From AVCC01 sp041736255 (GTDB taxonomy: Bacteria > Pseudomonadota > Gammaproteobacteria > Burkholderiales > Burkholderiaceae_D): a DNA stretch of 18,771 bases. The first letter of the stretch is position 1. Each line of letters starts with the position of its first letter. Location: positions 1 to 18,771 of the forward strand of contig JBGSTZ010000167.1 of NCBI GenBank assembly GCA_041736255.1, written 5' to 3'. Made by a program: the position numbers and the translations under genes. Below, one piece after another: positions 1 to 7,274 of the stretch. The notes below the pieces were generated by a model. The model searched no databases. It was not told where the DNA came from and was given only the letters and a program-made list of their open reading frames with translations.

Positions 1-128
1 ATGCCGTATTCAAATTGGAGTGCCTGAATATAAAGCTCAAAACAAACCATTTCGCGATAAGGGCAAAACTCTTCATCAAAGCAACCCGACAGGCCTATGC
101 CGAACTACAGGCTCTGCAGGCTGCGTAA
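1..128 (+). CDS. Transposase, C-terminal fragment (left IS copy, open at contig edge)
   Basis: An open frame enters from the window edge (first full codon at 3) and stops at TAA 126-128, giving 41 residues. They include NHFAIRAKLFIKATRQAY and end in ELQALQAA. This Lys/Arg-rich, Ala/Leu-rich tail resembles the C-termini of DDE transposases that I recall from Burkholderiales, but I cannot assign an IS family. The strongest support is that the same 141 bp recurs, inverted, at the other end of the window, as expected when an assembly breaks inside a multicopy insertion sequence. The catalytic core lies outside the window. Inference: real IS end, function moderately sure, family unknown. Confidence 0.6.
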   Translation, partial: AVFKLECLNIKLKTNHFAIRAKLFIKATRQAYAELQALQAA

Positions 129-141
129 CATCAGTTATTTA
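1..141 (+). mobile_element. IS element right end, copy 1 (inverted relative to copy 2)
   Basis: Bases 1-141 are the exact reverse complement of 18631-18771 as read by eye. Identity stops abruptly after the shared ttattta: the left flank continues atatttgc and the right flank taggcttc. Only 13 bp separate the transposase stop codon from the end of the identity, so the IS terminus lies at or just inside position 141. Neither the other IS end nor target-site duplications can be seen. Confidence 0.7.
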
Positions 142-312
142 ATATTTGCAACATAGTAACAATTTTAAATTAGTAATTTACCAATTTTAAAAAACTGCTT
201 TTTTAGTCATGCGGAACAGGCCACGGTTTATCTATGTTCACGTTTCTGCCCCGCCAGAAACTATAGTTGATTTGCTTGCATCTATGGTAATTATTTCAAA
301 AAAGCAATCATC

Positions 313-3300
313 CTACCCAACCCCCACCAAACTCCTCCCACCCGCCGTCCTCTGCACCAATATTCTGGTCGCAATCCGTTCCGTCATTTCCTGCACATGC
401 GAGATCACGCCGACCTTGCGGCCCATTGATTGCAGGCCGTCTAGCGCGTCCATGGCGACGCGCAGCGTGTCGGCATCGAGGCTGCCGAAGCCTTCGTCAA
501 TGAACAGCGATTCGACCCGCACCCGGTTGCTGGACAGCGATGCGAGGCCGAGCGCGAGCGCGAGCGAGACGAGGAACGATTCGCCGCCGGACAGCGAGTG
601 GACCGAGCGCTGTTCGTCGCCCATGTCCTGATCGACCACCATCAGCGCCAGCGTGTCGCTGATGCGCTGCAGCCGGTAGCGGCGCGACAATTCGTTGAGG
701 TGGCGGTTGGCGTAGCCGAGCAGCACGTCGAGCGTGTACTGCTGCGCATAGTTGCGGAATTTCTTGCCCTCTGATGAGCCGATCAGGCCGTTGAGCGTCT
801 CCCACAGCCGGTAGGTTGCTTCCTGCCTGGCGATGGTGGTGAGCATGTCGGCCGCATGGACGCGGCGCGCGTGGTCCTGCGCGATCGCCAGTTGCAATTC
901 GGTGGCTGTGGCGTTTTTGCTGTGACGCTCGGCGGCCAACGCATGCAGCGCTTGTTGCAGTGTGTCTATCGGGTTGGCGCTGATGTCGGTTGCGAGCTTG
1001 GACGCAGCCGCGCCGGTTTCTGTTTCGTCCAGCGTGTTTTCTATAGGTGCTGGGTCTGTTGTGTCTGTTATGTCTGTTTTGGCTGGATTGTCAGCTTGCG
1101 GTGGGCGCTGTTGCTGGTGCGCTTGCCGTTGGCTGCTGCGCTCTTGCAGCACGGTGGCGGCTTGGCTGGCGGCGGCGTCGATTGCGTGCAATTGCTTGCG
1201 CTCGAAGGCGATCCAGTCGGCGGGGTGGGCCAGCAGCGCGTGCAGTTGGGCGGCGTCGAATGCGGCTGCTCCGTTGTCAGCAAGATTATGGGCAACAGTA
1301 TTTGCAACATTAGCGCGGCTGATCCAGTCGGCCACCTGTTCGGCGGCGGCTTGCGCTTCGCTGGTGTGGCTGGCGAGGCGCGCTTTGGCTTGTTGCAGCG
1401 CTTCGCGAAAACGGGTCTGCGTTTGCCGGTTGTCGTTGCTGGCTTGGGTGCGCTGGAGCAGCAAGGTTTTGGCGGCGGCAAGCGCGCTGGCAAGTTGCGT
1501 TTCGATTTGTTGCACCGGCTGGCCGTTAAACAGCGCGTGGCGTTGGGCTTGCATCGCTTTCAAGGCGGCGTCGCTGGCGGCGAAGGCGCTACCGGCGCGC
1601 AATTGATCTGCTTCCGCCTTGTTGTGCGCATCGAATAATCCCTTGCTTTCCAGCGTCAGGGTGGCGCTGCGTTGCTGGCCCTGGTCGCGCGCGTTGCGCT
1701 GGGTTTGCCATTGCTGGACGTTGTGCGCGCAGCGATTGTGGAAGGCGCCGGGCTCCTGCTGCCAGTCGATTCTCCAGCTGAATTTTTCATTTTCCGCATC
1801 AAGCGAATCGCTGAAGGCGGCGTCGAGCTGGTCCAGACATTGGGCTAAGCGTTGCTGGCTTTGGGTGCGTTGTTCGGCGCTGGCGTGTTGTTTGGATTCT
1901 GCCTCAAGCAGCGCGGTTTGCATCGCGCTGGCGGCTTCTTTCTTGGCGTTGTGTTCTGTCGCGGCGCGCTCGAACGCGGCCTGGGCTGCGTCCTTGGCTT
2001 GGGCAGCGCTGCGCCAGTCTGCTTCCAGTTGGTTGATGCTGCGCAGTTGCGCTTGCACGCTTGCGCGCTGGCTGGCGAACCAGCCGGCTTGCTCTTGTAT
2101 AGCAATATTGGCTAATTCAGTTGCAATCGGCTGCGCCTGCCAGTCCTGTTGCTGGCGCTCCAGCGCTGCGTGCAATTGCTGCTGTTCTGCTTCGATGGCG
2201 GCCAGTTGGCGGCGATGGCTGGCGGCGTCGGCGCTGTGGGTGGCTTGCTGCTGCTGTGCGTGCTGGGATTGCTGGCGGCAGCGGGCAACTTCTGCTTGCA
2301 GGTTTTTGAGCATCGCGTGCAGCTGCGGATTGTCGATATCGACAGAATACGGGTGCGCGGTGGCGCCGCAAACGGGGCAGGGCGCATCCGGTTCCAGCGC
2401 GGCGCGCAGGGTTTCGACGTTTTCGGCGCAGGCGGCTTCGGCGCTTTTCAGCGAGCGTTCGGCTTGCGTGAGTGCTGCGGTAAGCGTCGGCAGTTGTGCG
2501 CTGATTTGGGCCAATGCGGCCTCGGCCTGGGTTGCAGAGTGTCGGCTGTTCTGGCTTTGCGCGTGCAGCGCCTGCTGGCGGGTCTGCTGCTCGGCCAGTG
2601 CGCGCCAGAGTTGTTCGGCGCTGCTCAGTTGGTCGCGGCGAATTTCTGCGTTGTGTTTGCGCGCTTGCAGTGCTGCGATGTCGATGCCGGCGTGCTGCTG
2701 CGCTGCGTGCTGGCGCTGTTGCTCGGCCGCATTCAGTGCGATGCCGGCGGCAGAGAGCGCTTCGGTCGTGGTGGCAAGCAGCGCCTGCTGCTTTTCTATG
2801 CTTTTTAAAAATGTTGTGAGTATGACTTCAAACTGCACTGTTTCATTGCGGTAATTGCATGCCTGCTTCAGGAGTATGTCCCAGCGCGGCCAGTTGTCCG
2901 CCAGCGCTTGCAACGGCGCGTGCTGCGCCAGCCAGTGTTCGGTGGCTTGCTGTTTTTGCTGCGCGTCGTTGATTTCCGCCTGCTTGGCTTGCAGGTTTTT
3001 CCGGGCCAGCGCGCTGGCTGCGTCGGCATCGAACTGTGCTTGCTGCGCTGCGTGATGCCCGGGCAGCGATGTGTCGATGCGGGCGTCGAGCGCCTTGGCT
3101 TGATCCAGCGTGGGGGCGGCGTTGCTGTGCGCCTGCTCGGCATCCAGCAGCGTGCGTTGCGCGATTTCCAGCGCGGCGTCGGCTTGCTGGCGGGTTTGTT
3201 CGGTGTCGCTTAGTTTGGTCTGGCAATCGGCAATTGCGCCGTGATCCTGGGTGATGGTGCGCGTCAGGCGGTCTACTTCGGCCACCAGCGGGCGGGCCGC

Positions 3301-4215
3301 TTGCACCGATTCGACACGTTGCAGATCGGTGCGGCGTTCGACGGCGGCTTCTTGTTCCGCTTGCCTTTGCTGCAATTGCGCCTGCGCCAATTGTTCGCTT
3401 TGGTGAAATTTGTGGTCGTCCTGATGCCAGCGCAGTTGGGTGTCGAGTTCGGCTTTGTGCAGGTCGAGCGCGGTGACGGCGGCGTTGGCGACGCTGCTGT
3501 CCTGTTCCAGTTGATTGCGGACATCGTCCGACAACGGTTTCTGGTCGGCCAGTTGGTCATTGATGCGCTGCAATTTGAGCTGTTCTTCCTTGGCGCGGAG
3601 AAAGGCGCGCACCGACAGCGCGCTGTAGATGGCGCTGCCGGTCAAGGTTTCGAGCAGTTCGCCGCGCTCGTTGTCGTCCGCTTTCAGAAATGCAGAAAAC
3701 TCGTTTTGCGCCAGCAACACGGCGCGGGTGAATTGATCGAACGAGAGGCCGATGCGATGCACGATCTCATGCAGCACTTCCTTGTTGGTGCCGCCGATCG
3801 GATGCAGTTCGGGCAATTGCTGCAGGCTCATGTCGGTTTTTTGCAGGCTGCCGCCGGCCTTGCCGCGCGCCCGCCGCACGCTCCAGCGGGCGCGGTAGGC
3901 AATCCCGTCGTTGCCGACGAAATCGACTTCCGCATAGCCTTCCGCGGTGCCGCGCCGCAACAGGTTGCGTGCGTCTTGCTGGCTGATGGTGTGGTCGCCA
4001 ACGTCGGGCAAGCCGATGCCGCCGGCTTTCAACAGGCGCGGCGTTTTCTCATACAGCGCCATGCATAGCGCGTCCAGCAGCGTGCTTTTGCCGGCACCGG
4101 TCGGGCCGGAAATGGCGAACAGGCCGCTTGACTTCAGCGGTTCCTGTTCAAAATCGACTTCAAATTCGCCGGCCAGCGAAGCCAGGTTTTTGCCACGGAT
4201 TGCGAGGATTTTCAT
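313..4215 (-). CDS. sbcC: Exonuclease SbcC (Rad50-type SMC ATPase of SbcCD)
   Basis: ATPase subunit of the SbcCD (Mre11-Rad50) nuclease, which opens DNA hairpins and processes double-strand ends in the cytoplasm. The 1300-residue product has a Walker A GPTGAGKS at 37-44, a Q-loop region LLAQNEF near 167, a zinc-hook CPVC at 613-616 between two long Gln/Ala-rich coiled-coil arms, the ABC signature LSGGES near 1208, Walker B LFIDEGFGSLD near 1237 and a switch His near 1273. It is longer than E. coli SbcC (about 1048 aa), mainly in the arms, and has a Thr/Asp/Pro-rich interruption near 1045-1060. It lies 77 bp downstream of sbcD on the same strand. No Shine-Dalgarno lies directly before the ATG at 4215; the nearest one serves a four-codon reading frame inside a hairpin (see findings). 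Identity is very secure. Confidence 0.97.
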   Translation of the reverse strand: MKILAIRGKNLASLAGEFEVDFEQEPLKSSGLFAISGPTGAGKSTLLDALCMALYEKTPRLLKAGGIGLPDVGDHTISQQDARNLLRRGTAEGYAEVDFVGNDGIAYRARWSVRRARGKAGGSLQKTDMSLQQLPELHPIGGTNKEVLHEIVHRIGLSFDQFTRAVLLAQNEFSAFLKADDNERGELLETLTGSAIYSALSVRAFLRAKEEQLKLQRINDQLADQKPLSDDVRNQLEQDSSVANAAVTALDLHKAELDTQLRWHQDDHKFHQSEQLAQAQLQQRQAEQEAAVERRTDLQRVESVQAARPLVAEVDRLTRTITQDHGAIADCQTKLSDTEQTRQQADAALEIAQRTLLDAEQAHSNAAPTLDQAKALDARIDTSLPGHHAAQQAQFDADAASALARKNLQAKQAEINDAQQKQQATEHWLAQHAPLQALADNWPRWDILLKQACNYRNETVQFEVILTTFLKSIEKQQALLATTTEALSAAGIALNAAEQQRQHAAQQHAGIDIAALQARKHNAEIRRDQLSSAEQLWRALAEQQTRQQALHAQSQNSRHSATQAEAALAQISAQLPTLTAALTQAERSLKSAEAACAENVETLRAALEPDAPCPVCGATAHPYSVDIDNPQLHAMLKNLQAEVARCRQQSQHAQQQQATHSADAASHRRQLAAIEAEQQQLHAALERQQQDWQAQPIATELANIAIQEQAGWFASQRASVQAQLRSINQLEADWRSAAQAKDAAQAAFERAATEHNAKKEAASAMQTALLEAESKQHASAEQRTQSQQRLAQCLDQLDAAFSDSLDAENEKFSWRIDWQQEPGAFHNRCAHNVQQWQTQRNARDQGQQRSATLTLESKGLFDAHNKAEADQLRAGSAFAASDAALKAMQAQRHALFNGQPVQQIETQLASALAAAKTLLLQRTQASNDNRQTQTRFREALQQAKARLASHTSEAQAAAEQVADWISRANVANTVAHNLADNGAAAFDAAQLHALLAHPADWIAFERKQLHAIDAAASQAATVLQERSSQRQAHQQQRPPQADNPAKTDITDTTDPAPIENTLDETETGAAASKLATDISANPIDTLQQALHALAAERHSKNATATELQLAIAQDHARRVHAADMLTTIARQEATYRLWETLNGLIGSSEGKKFRNYAQQYTLDVLLGYANRHLNELSRRYRLQRISDTLALMVVDQDMGDEQRSVHSLSGGESFLVSLALALGLASLSSNRVRVESLFIDEGFGSLDADTLRVAMDALDGLQSMGRKVGVISHVQEMTERIATRILVQRTAGGRSLVGVG

Positions 4216-4222
4216 AATTTAT

Positions 4223-4237
4223 TCATTTATTTTTCAT
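4223..4237 (-). CDS. Four-codon leader reading frame upstream of sbcC (putative)
   Basis: On the minus strand ATG AAA AAT AAA TGA (peptide MKNK) ends 7 nt before the sbcC ATG. A purine-rich GGGAG lies about 4-7 nt before its start, whereas the sbcC start itself has only A/T-rich sequence in front of it. Inference: ribosomes may load here and reinitiate at sbcC. No evidence that the peptide has a function; it may be chance. Confidence 0.25.
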   Translation of the reverse strand: MKNK

Positions 4238-4241
4238 TTCT

Positions 4242-4273
4242 CTCCCTTCTGTCCCGCAAGCGGGAGAAGGGAG
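4242..4273. repeat. Intergenic palindrome between sbcD and sbcC
   Basis: Bases 4242-4250 (ctcccttct) pair perfectly with 4265-4273. A 2-nt bulge follows (4251-4252), then cccg 4253-4256 pairs with cggg 4261-4264 around a caag loop. The core cccgcaagcggg flanked by ctccc/gggag resembles a short palindrome I recall seeing between genes in many proteobacteria. It lacks a T-tract toward sbcC, so it does not look like a terminator for sbcD. On the sbcDC transcript its 3' arm holds the GGGAG Shine-Dalgarno. Confidence 0.6.
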
Positions 4274-4292
4274 CAATGCAGGGCCGTTGTCG

Positions 4293-5567
4293 TCAATGGA
4301 TATCTTCGGAGGGATTGAGCAGCAGTTCGGCAAACGCGGCTTGCAGATCGGCTGGCGCGTCGGCGTCATATTTGCTGCGATACAGCCGGTTGAAGATGTC
4401 GTCCGGCTGCAGCCGTTCCAGTTGGTCCAGCGATGCCGGAGTGTTGTCAATGCCGGGCGCGATTTTCGGGGTGAAGCTGGTTTCGATCTTGGCCAGGCGC
4501 ACTTGTTTGCCTTCCAGCGCAGTTTCGATGCGGGCGCGCAAGCCGGGTTCGGGCGCGTCGAGACGGATCCGCACTTCCAGATACGGCTGTCGGTTTGCTT
4601 CTGCATTGTCATTAAAATCAAGCGCTGCCAGCGCAGTGAGTACTTGGTCCAGCGGCGCGGGCTGTTTCGGCACGCGCAGCAGTTCGACTGCACGCGGCAC
4701 CGGCAGCGCGGTGATGTCAGCCACGGTTTCGCCATTCAGATCGACGCGCAACACTTGATGCGGATAGTTGACTTCGGCAAACGACATCGGCAGCGGGCTG
4801 CCGCAATAGCGCAGATGCTCCTGCTTGCCGACGCTTTGCGCCAGGTGCAGATGGCCCAGCGCGGCATAGGCGATGGCAGGGTCGAAGATGCCGGCCGGCA
4901 GCGCTTCGGTGCCGCCGATGACGATGCGGCGCTCGGAGTCTTCCGAGATTTCGCCGCCGACCATGTGGCAATGACCGAGCGCGATGATCGCCTGACCGGG
5001 CTGGCGCAATGTCAGTGCATGTGCCAGCGCCTGGCGGTACAGCAGCGCGATGCCTTCCATGTACGGATCGCCGTCAGTTTCGGTGTCTGCATTTTTCTCC
5101 GAATTTTTCTCGATACGCGGCACGTCGCCGGGGCGCAGGAATGGAATCGCCAGACACCAGGCAGCGATCTCGCCCAACCTATTTTTCAGCGGCACCACCA
5201 GCCGCGCAATGTCGATTGCACCGCCAGCCAGGCGCGGAACAAAGCCGATCACGGCCGCGTCCAGTGTTTCCAGCAGCGGCCCCGGCGCTTCCAGCCGCCC
5301 CGGAGAATCGTGGTTGCCGGCGATGATCACGATGTTCAGATGCGGCACCCGCGTCTTGGCTTGCTGCAGGAAGCGGTACAGCTGCTTTTGCGAGGCGGCC
5401 GACGGGTTCGCGTTGTCGAAGATGTCGCCGGAAATCAGCAAGCCTTCCGCCTGTTCAGCGGCGAGAGTGGCCAGCAGCCAGTCGAGGAAGTGCTGATGCT
5501 CGAAGCCGCGTTCAAAATTGTGCAGGGTCTGGCCCAGATGCCAGTCCGAGGTGTGAATGAAGCGCAC
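4293..5567 (-). CDS. sbcD: Exonuclease SbcD (Mre11-type nuclease of SbcCD)
   Basis: Metallophosphoesterase subunit that, with SbcC, gives ATP-dependent double-strand exonuclease and hairpin endonuclease activity. The 424-residue product carries the phosphodiesterase motifs in order: D8-x-H10 in SDWHLG, GDIFD at 47-51, GNHDS at 84-88, GHCH 198-201 and GHLH 238-241, which bind the two metals. The length is normal for the family (about 400 aa). The start is GTG at 5565-5567 with AAAGGA about 9 nt upstream; no ATG gives the conserved MRFIHTSDWHLG N-terminus. It is the first gene of a two-gene operon with sbcC and is divergent from yajD. Confidence 0.96.
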   Translation of the reverse strand: MRFIHTSDWHLGQTLHNFERGFEHQHFLDWLLATLAAEQAEGLLISGDIFDNANPSAASQKQLYRFLQQAKTRVPHLNIVIIAGNHDSPGRLEAPGPLLETLDAAVIGFVPRLAGGAIDIARLVVPLKNRLGEIAAWCLAIPFLRPGDVPRIEKNSEKNADTETDGDPYMEGIALLYRQALAHALTLRQPGQAIIALGHCHMVGGEISEDSERRIVIGGTEALPAGIFDPAIAYAALGHLHLAQSVGKQEHLRYCGSPLPMSFAEVNYPHQVLRVDLNGETVADITALPVPRAVELLRVPKQPAPLDQVLTALAALDFNDNAEANRQPYLEVRIRLDAPEPGLRARIETALEGKQVRLAKIETSFTPKIAPGIDNTPASLDQLERLQPDDIFNRLYRSKYDADAPADLQAAFAELLLNPSEDIH

Positions 5568-5630
5568 GATGATGTCCTTTGGATTCCCGTTTAATCGGTC
5601 GGGATGAGGTGATATATTGGGCGTTAATAT

Positions 5631-5700
5631 AGCAGGTAGGATGGGTGAAACCCATCACCGTAATCACCAAAACATGATGGGTTTCACCCATCCTACTGCT
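5631..5700. repeat. Nested inverted repeat upstream of yajD (REP/BIME-like)
   Basis: The left arm, 5631-5657, is the reverse complement of the right arm, 5675-5700, apart from one extra G in the left arm; a 17-nt spacer separates them. Each arm is itself a hairpin: gatgggt-gaa-acccatc on the left and gatgggt-ttc-acccatc on the right. The element can thus form one 26-bp stem or two 7-bp stem-loops. It resembles repetitive intergenic sequences (two head-to-head REPs). Copy number elsewhere cannot be judged from this window. Confidence 0.75.
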
Positions 5701-5718
5701 CAAGCTAAAGGAAAAACC

Positions 5719-6096
5719 ATGTTGCCAAAAAAACCGGACAGCGCCAAGCTGGACAAGATCGTCGCCGATGCGCGCCGCAACGCCGATCAGCGCGAGCTGG
5801 GCTACCGCGAGCGGGCGCTGAAAATCTACCCGTGGATTTGCGGCCGATGCATGCGGGAATTTACGCTCACCAATCTATCGCAATTGACCGTGCATCACCG
5901 CAACCACAATCACAGCGACAATCCGCCCGACGGCAGCAACTGGGAATTGCTGTGCCTGTATTGCCACGACAATGAACACTCCCGCTATCTGGAAGCGGAT
6001 CAGCAAGGCACGTCGGGGCAGGGCGGCGGCAACGTCGCAGCTGCGACCCACAACCCGTTTGCGGCCTTGTCTTCCTTGATCAAAAAGAAGCCTTGA
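5719..6096 (+). CDS. yajD: YajD-family HNH nuclease
   Basis: 125-residue HNH protein closely matching the E. coli YajD pattern as I recall it: GYRERALKIYPWICGRC at 28-44, LTVHHRNHNH at 56-65, DGSNWELLCLYCHDNEH at 71-87, and a basic tail with NPFAAL. C41, C44, C79 and C82 look like a zinc-binding set supporting the HNH fold, with H59/H60 and H87 as likely catalytic or metal ligands. The start at ATG 5719 has AAAGGA about 7 nt upstream. The open frame extends back to 5617, but that part runs through the palindromic repeat and lacks a ribosome site, so it is rejected. The biological role of YajD is not established; a nuclease activity is inferred from the fold. Confidence 0.9.
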   Translation: MLPKKPDSAKLDKIVADARRNADQRELGYRERALKIYPWICGRCMREFTLTNLSQLTVHHRNHNHSDNPPDGSNWELLCLYCHDNEHSRYLEADQQGTSGQGGGNVAAATHNPFAALSSLIKKKP

Positions 6097-6184
6097 TACA
6101 TGCAATCAAGCAACAACATCAAAGGTGCAATCGCTTGTGGCCTGAGATAATGCGCTTCCCAATATTTATCAGAAAGAATGCGCC

Positions 6185-6811
6185 GTGTTCGACAAACCGA
6201 TTGTGATGCTGGATTTTGAGACTACAGGCTTGTCCCCGGATATGGGCGACCGCATTACCGAGGTGGCGGCGCTGCGCATCGTCGATGGCAAAATTGCCGA
6301 ACGATACGTGTCGCTGGTCAATTGCGGGGTGCGGATTCCTTCCTTTATCACCGGTTTGACGGGCATCTCGCAAGCGATGGTGAACGCCGCGCCGCGGGCG
6401 TCGGTGGTGGTGCCGGAGTTGCTGGACTTCATCGGCAGCGATGCATTGTCGGCGCATAACGCCAGTTTCGATCTGAAGTTTCTGCTGGCAGAAAGCCGGA
6501 TGCAAGGTTTGCGTCCGGCGCATCAAGGCTTGATCTGTTCGCTCAAATTGTCGCGGCGGGTATTTCCCGGCATGGCCAGTTACAAACTGTCGGCGCTGGC
6601 GTCGGCGCTGCGCATTCGCTTCAATAGCGCAGCACACAGGGCTGAAGCCGATGCCGAAGTGTCGGCCAAGTTGCTGCTGCATATCGGTGATCATCTGGAG
6701 GACCATTACGGCTTGCGCTCGATTGATCCGCAGTGGCTGGAATCGGTCAACAGCCAGAGCGCGGCCAAGGTGCCGGAATTTCTAAAAAAACGTTATGCGA
6801 TGCAGGCGTAA
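6185..6811 (+). CDS. DnaQ-like 3'-5' exonuclease (DEDDh family)
   Basis: 208-residue exonuclease domain protein like the Pol III epsilon subunit. The DEDDh residues are visible: D10 and E12 in LDFETTG, D96 in HNASFD, and H151 with D156 in HRAEADA. It would remove 3' nucleotides using two metal ions. There is no C-terminal polymerase-binding extension of clear DnaQ type and no UvrC-like domain, so it is probably an accessory proofreading or repair nuclease rather than the replicative epsilon. The start is GTG at 6185, since the ATG at 6178 is out of frame; a weak GAAAGA lies upstream. It follows yajD by 88 bp in the same direction and may be co-transcribed. Confidence 0.9.
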   Translation: MFDKPIVMLDFETTGLSPDMGDRITEVAALRIVDGKIAERYVSLVNCGVRIPSFITGLTGISQAMVNAAPRASVVVPELLDFIGSDALSAHNASFDLKFLLAESRMQGLRPAHQGLICSLKLSRRVFPGMASYKLSALASALRIRFNSAAHRAEADAEVSAKLLLHIGDHLEDHYGLRSIDPQWLESVNSQSAAKVPEFLKKRYAMQA

Positions 6812-6890
6812 GAGCGCTTCAATTGTTGTAGCGCAATGCAATATTGTTGAGAATCATCTATTTCTATATTCAAGGATGGAAACATCTTCC

Positions 6891-6896
6891 TATAAT
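6891..6896 (+). promoter_or_regulatory. Candidate -10 element before the small membrane ORF
   Basis: A perfect TATAAT lies 52 bp before the ATG at 6949. The -35 region is poor (ttcaag at a 16-bp spacing), so this is only a candidate. Confidence 0.3.
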
Positions 6897-6948
6897 GCAT
6901 TGCAGTAATTAGAACAGCGATGCGTTGCAGCAAATAAGCGAGGATGCG

Positions 6949-7101
6949 ATGGAAAATGTATTACAAAAGAATATAAAAATTCCAGCAGAGCAGAAAAAAA
7001 CGGGATTTAATTTGAATAAATTTCATGCAATCGTTTGTATGCTGGCCTCTGCAATCGTCAGTGTGAGCTTGATTATCTGGGCGCTTAAGGCGATTTTCTA
7101 A
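6949..7101 (+). CDS. Small putative single-span membrane protein (50 aa)
   Basis: ATG 6949 to TAA 7099-7101 encodes 50 residues. The first 25 are polar and Lys-rich (MENVLQKNIK, then EQKKTG). Residues 27-50 form one hydrophobic segment, AIVCMLASAIVSVSLIIWAL, ending in KAIF. A GAGGA Shine-Dalgarno lies 5 nt before the start, and a perfect TATAAT is upstream. N-in/C-out topology would fit the positive-inside rule. I do not recognise a family. It is independent of corA, 173 bp downstream. The ribosome site and clean segregation of polar and hydrophobic halves favour a real gene; conservation is untested. Confidence 0.55.
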   Translation: MENVLQKNIKIPAEQKKTGFNLNKFHAIVCMLASAIVSVSLIIWALKAIF

Positions 7102-7274
7102 AATTGCATTCCGATAATAAGCGCAGTTTTCGACACAGTATCCTGACGTTCTCTCACGCATTCCGTGGGGATCATACATTTTCCAGCGGGTGCGTCACAA
7201 CCACGCAATCCTATTTATCGCATTGCAAACAAATCGTGTTCTGAACAAACACAAGACAACATGGAATCGCATCA

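Noticed and set aside
209..631. 140-codon plus-strand frame near the left IS
   Set aside because: Mostly antisense to the 3' end of sbcC; no ribosome site or recognisable domain.
1619..2854. 411-codon plus-strand open frame
   Set aside because: Antisense shadow of sbcC; Cys/Trp/Ser-rich composition and no ribosome site. The sbcC reading has all family motifs.
4287..5594. 435-codon plus-strand open frame
   Set aside because: Lies opposite sbcD, which has the full set of metallophosphoesterase motifs; the composition is Arg/Gln-rich noise.
6119..6706. 195-codon minus-strand frame
   Set aside because: Antisense to the DEDDh exonuclease, whose catalytic residues are complete.
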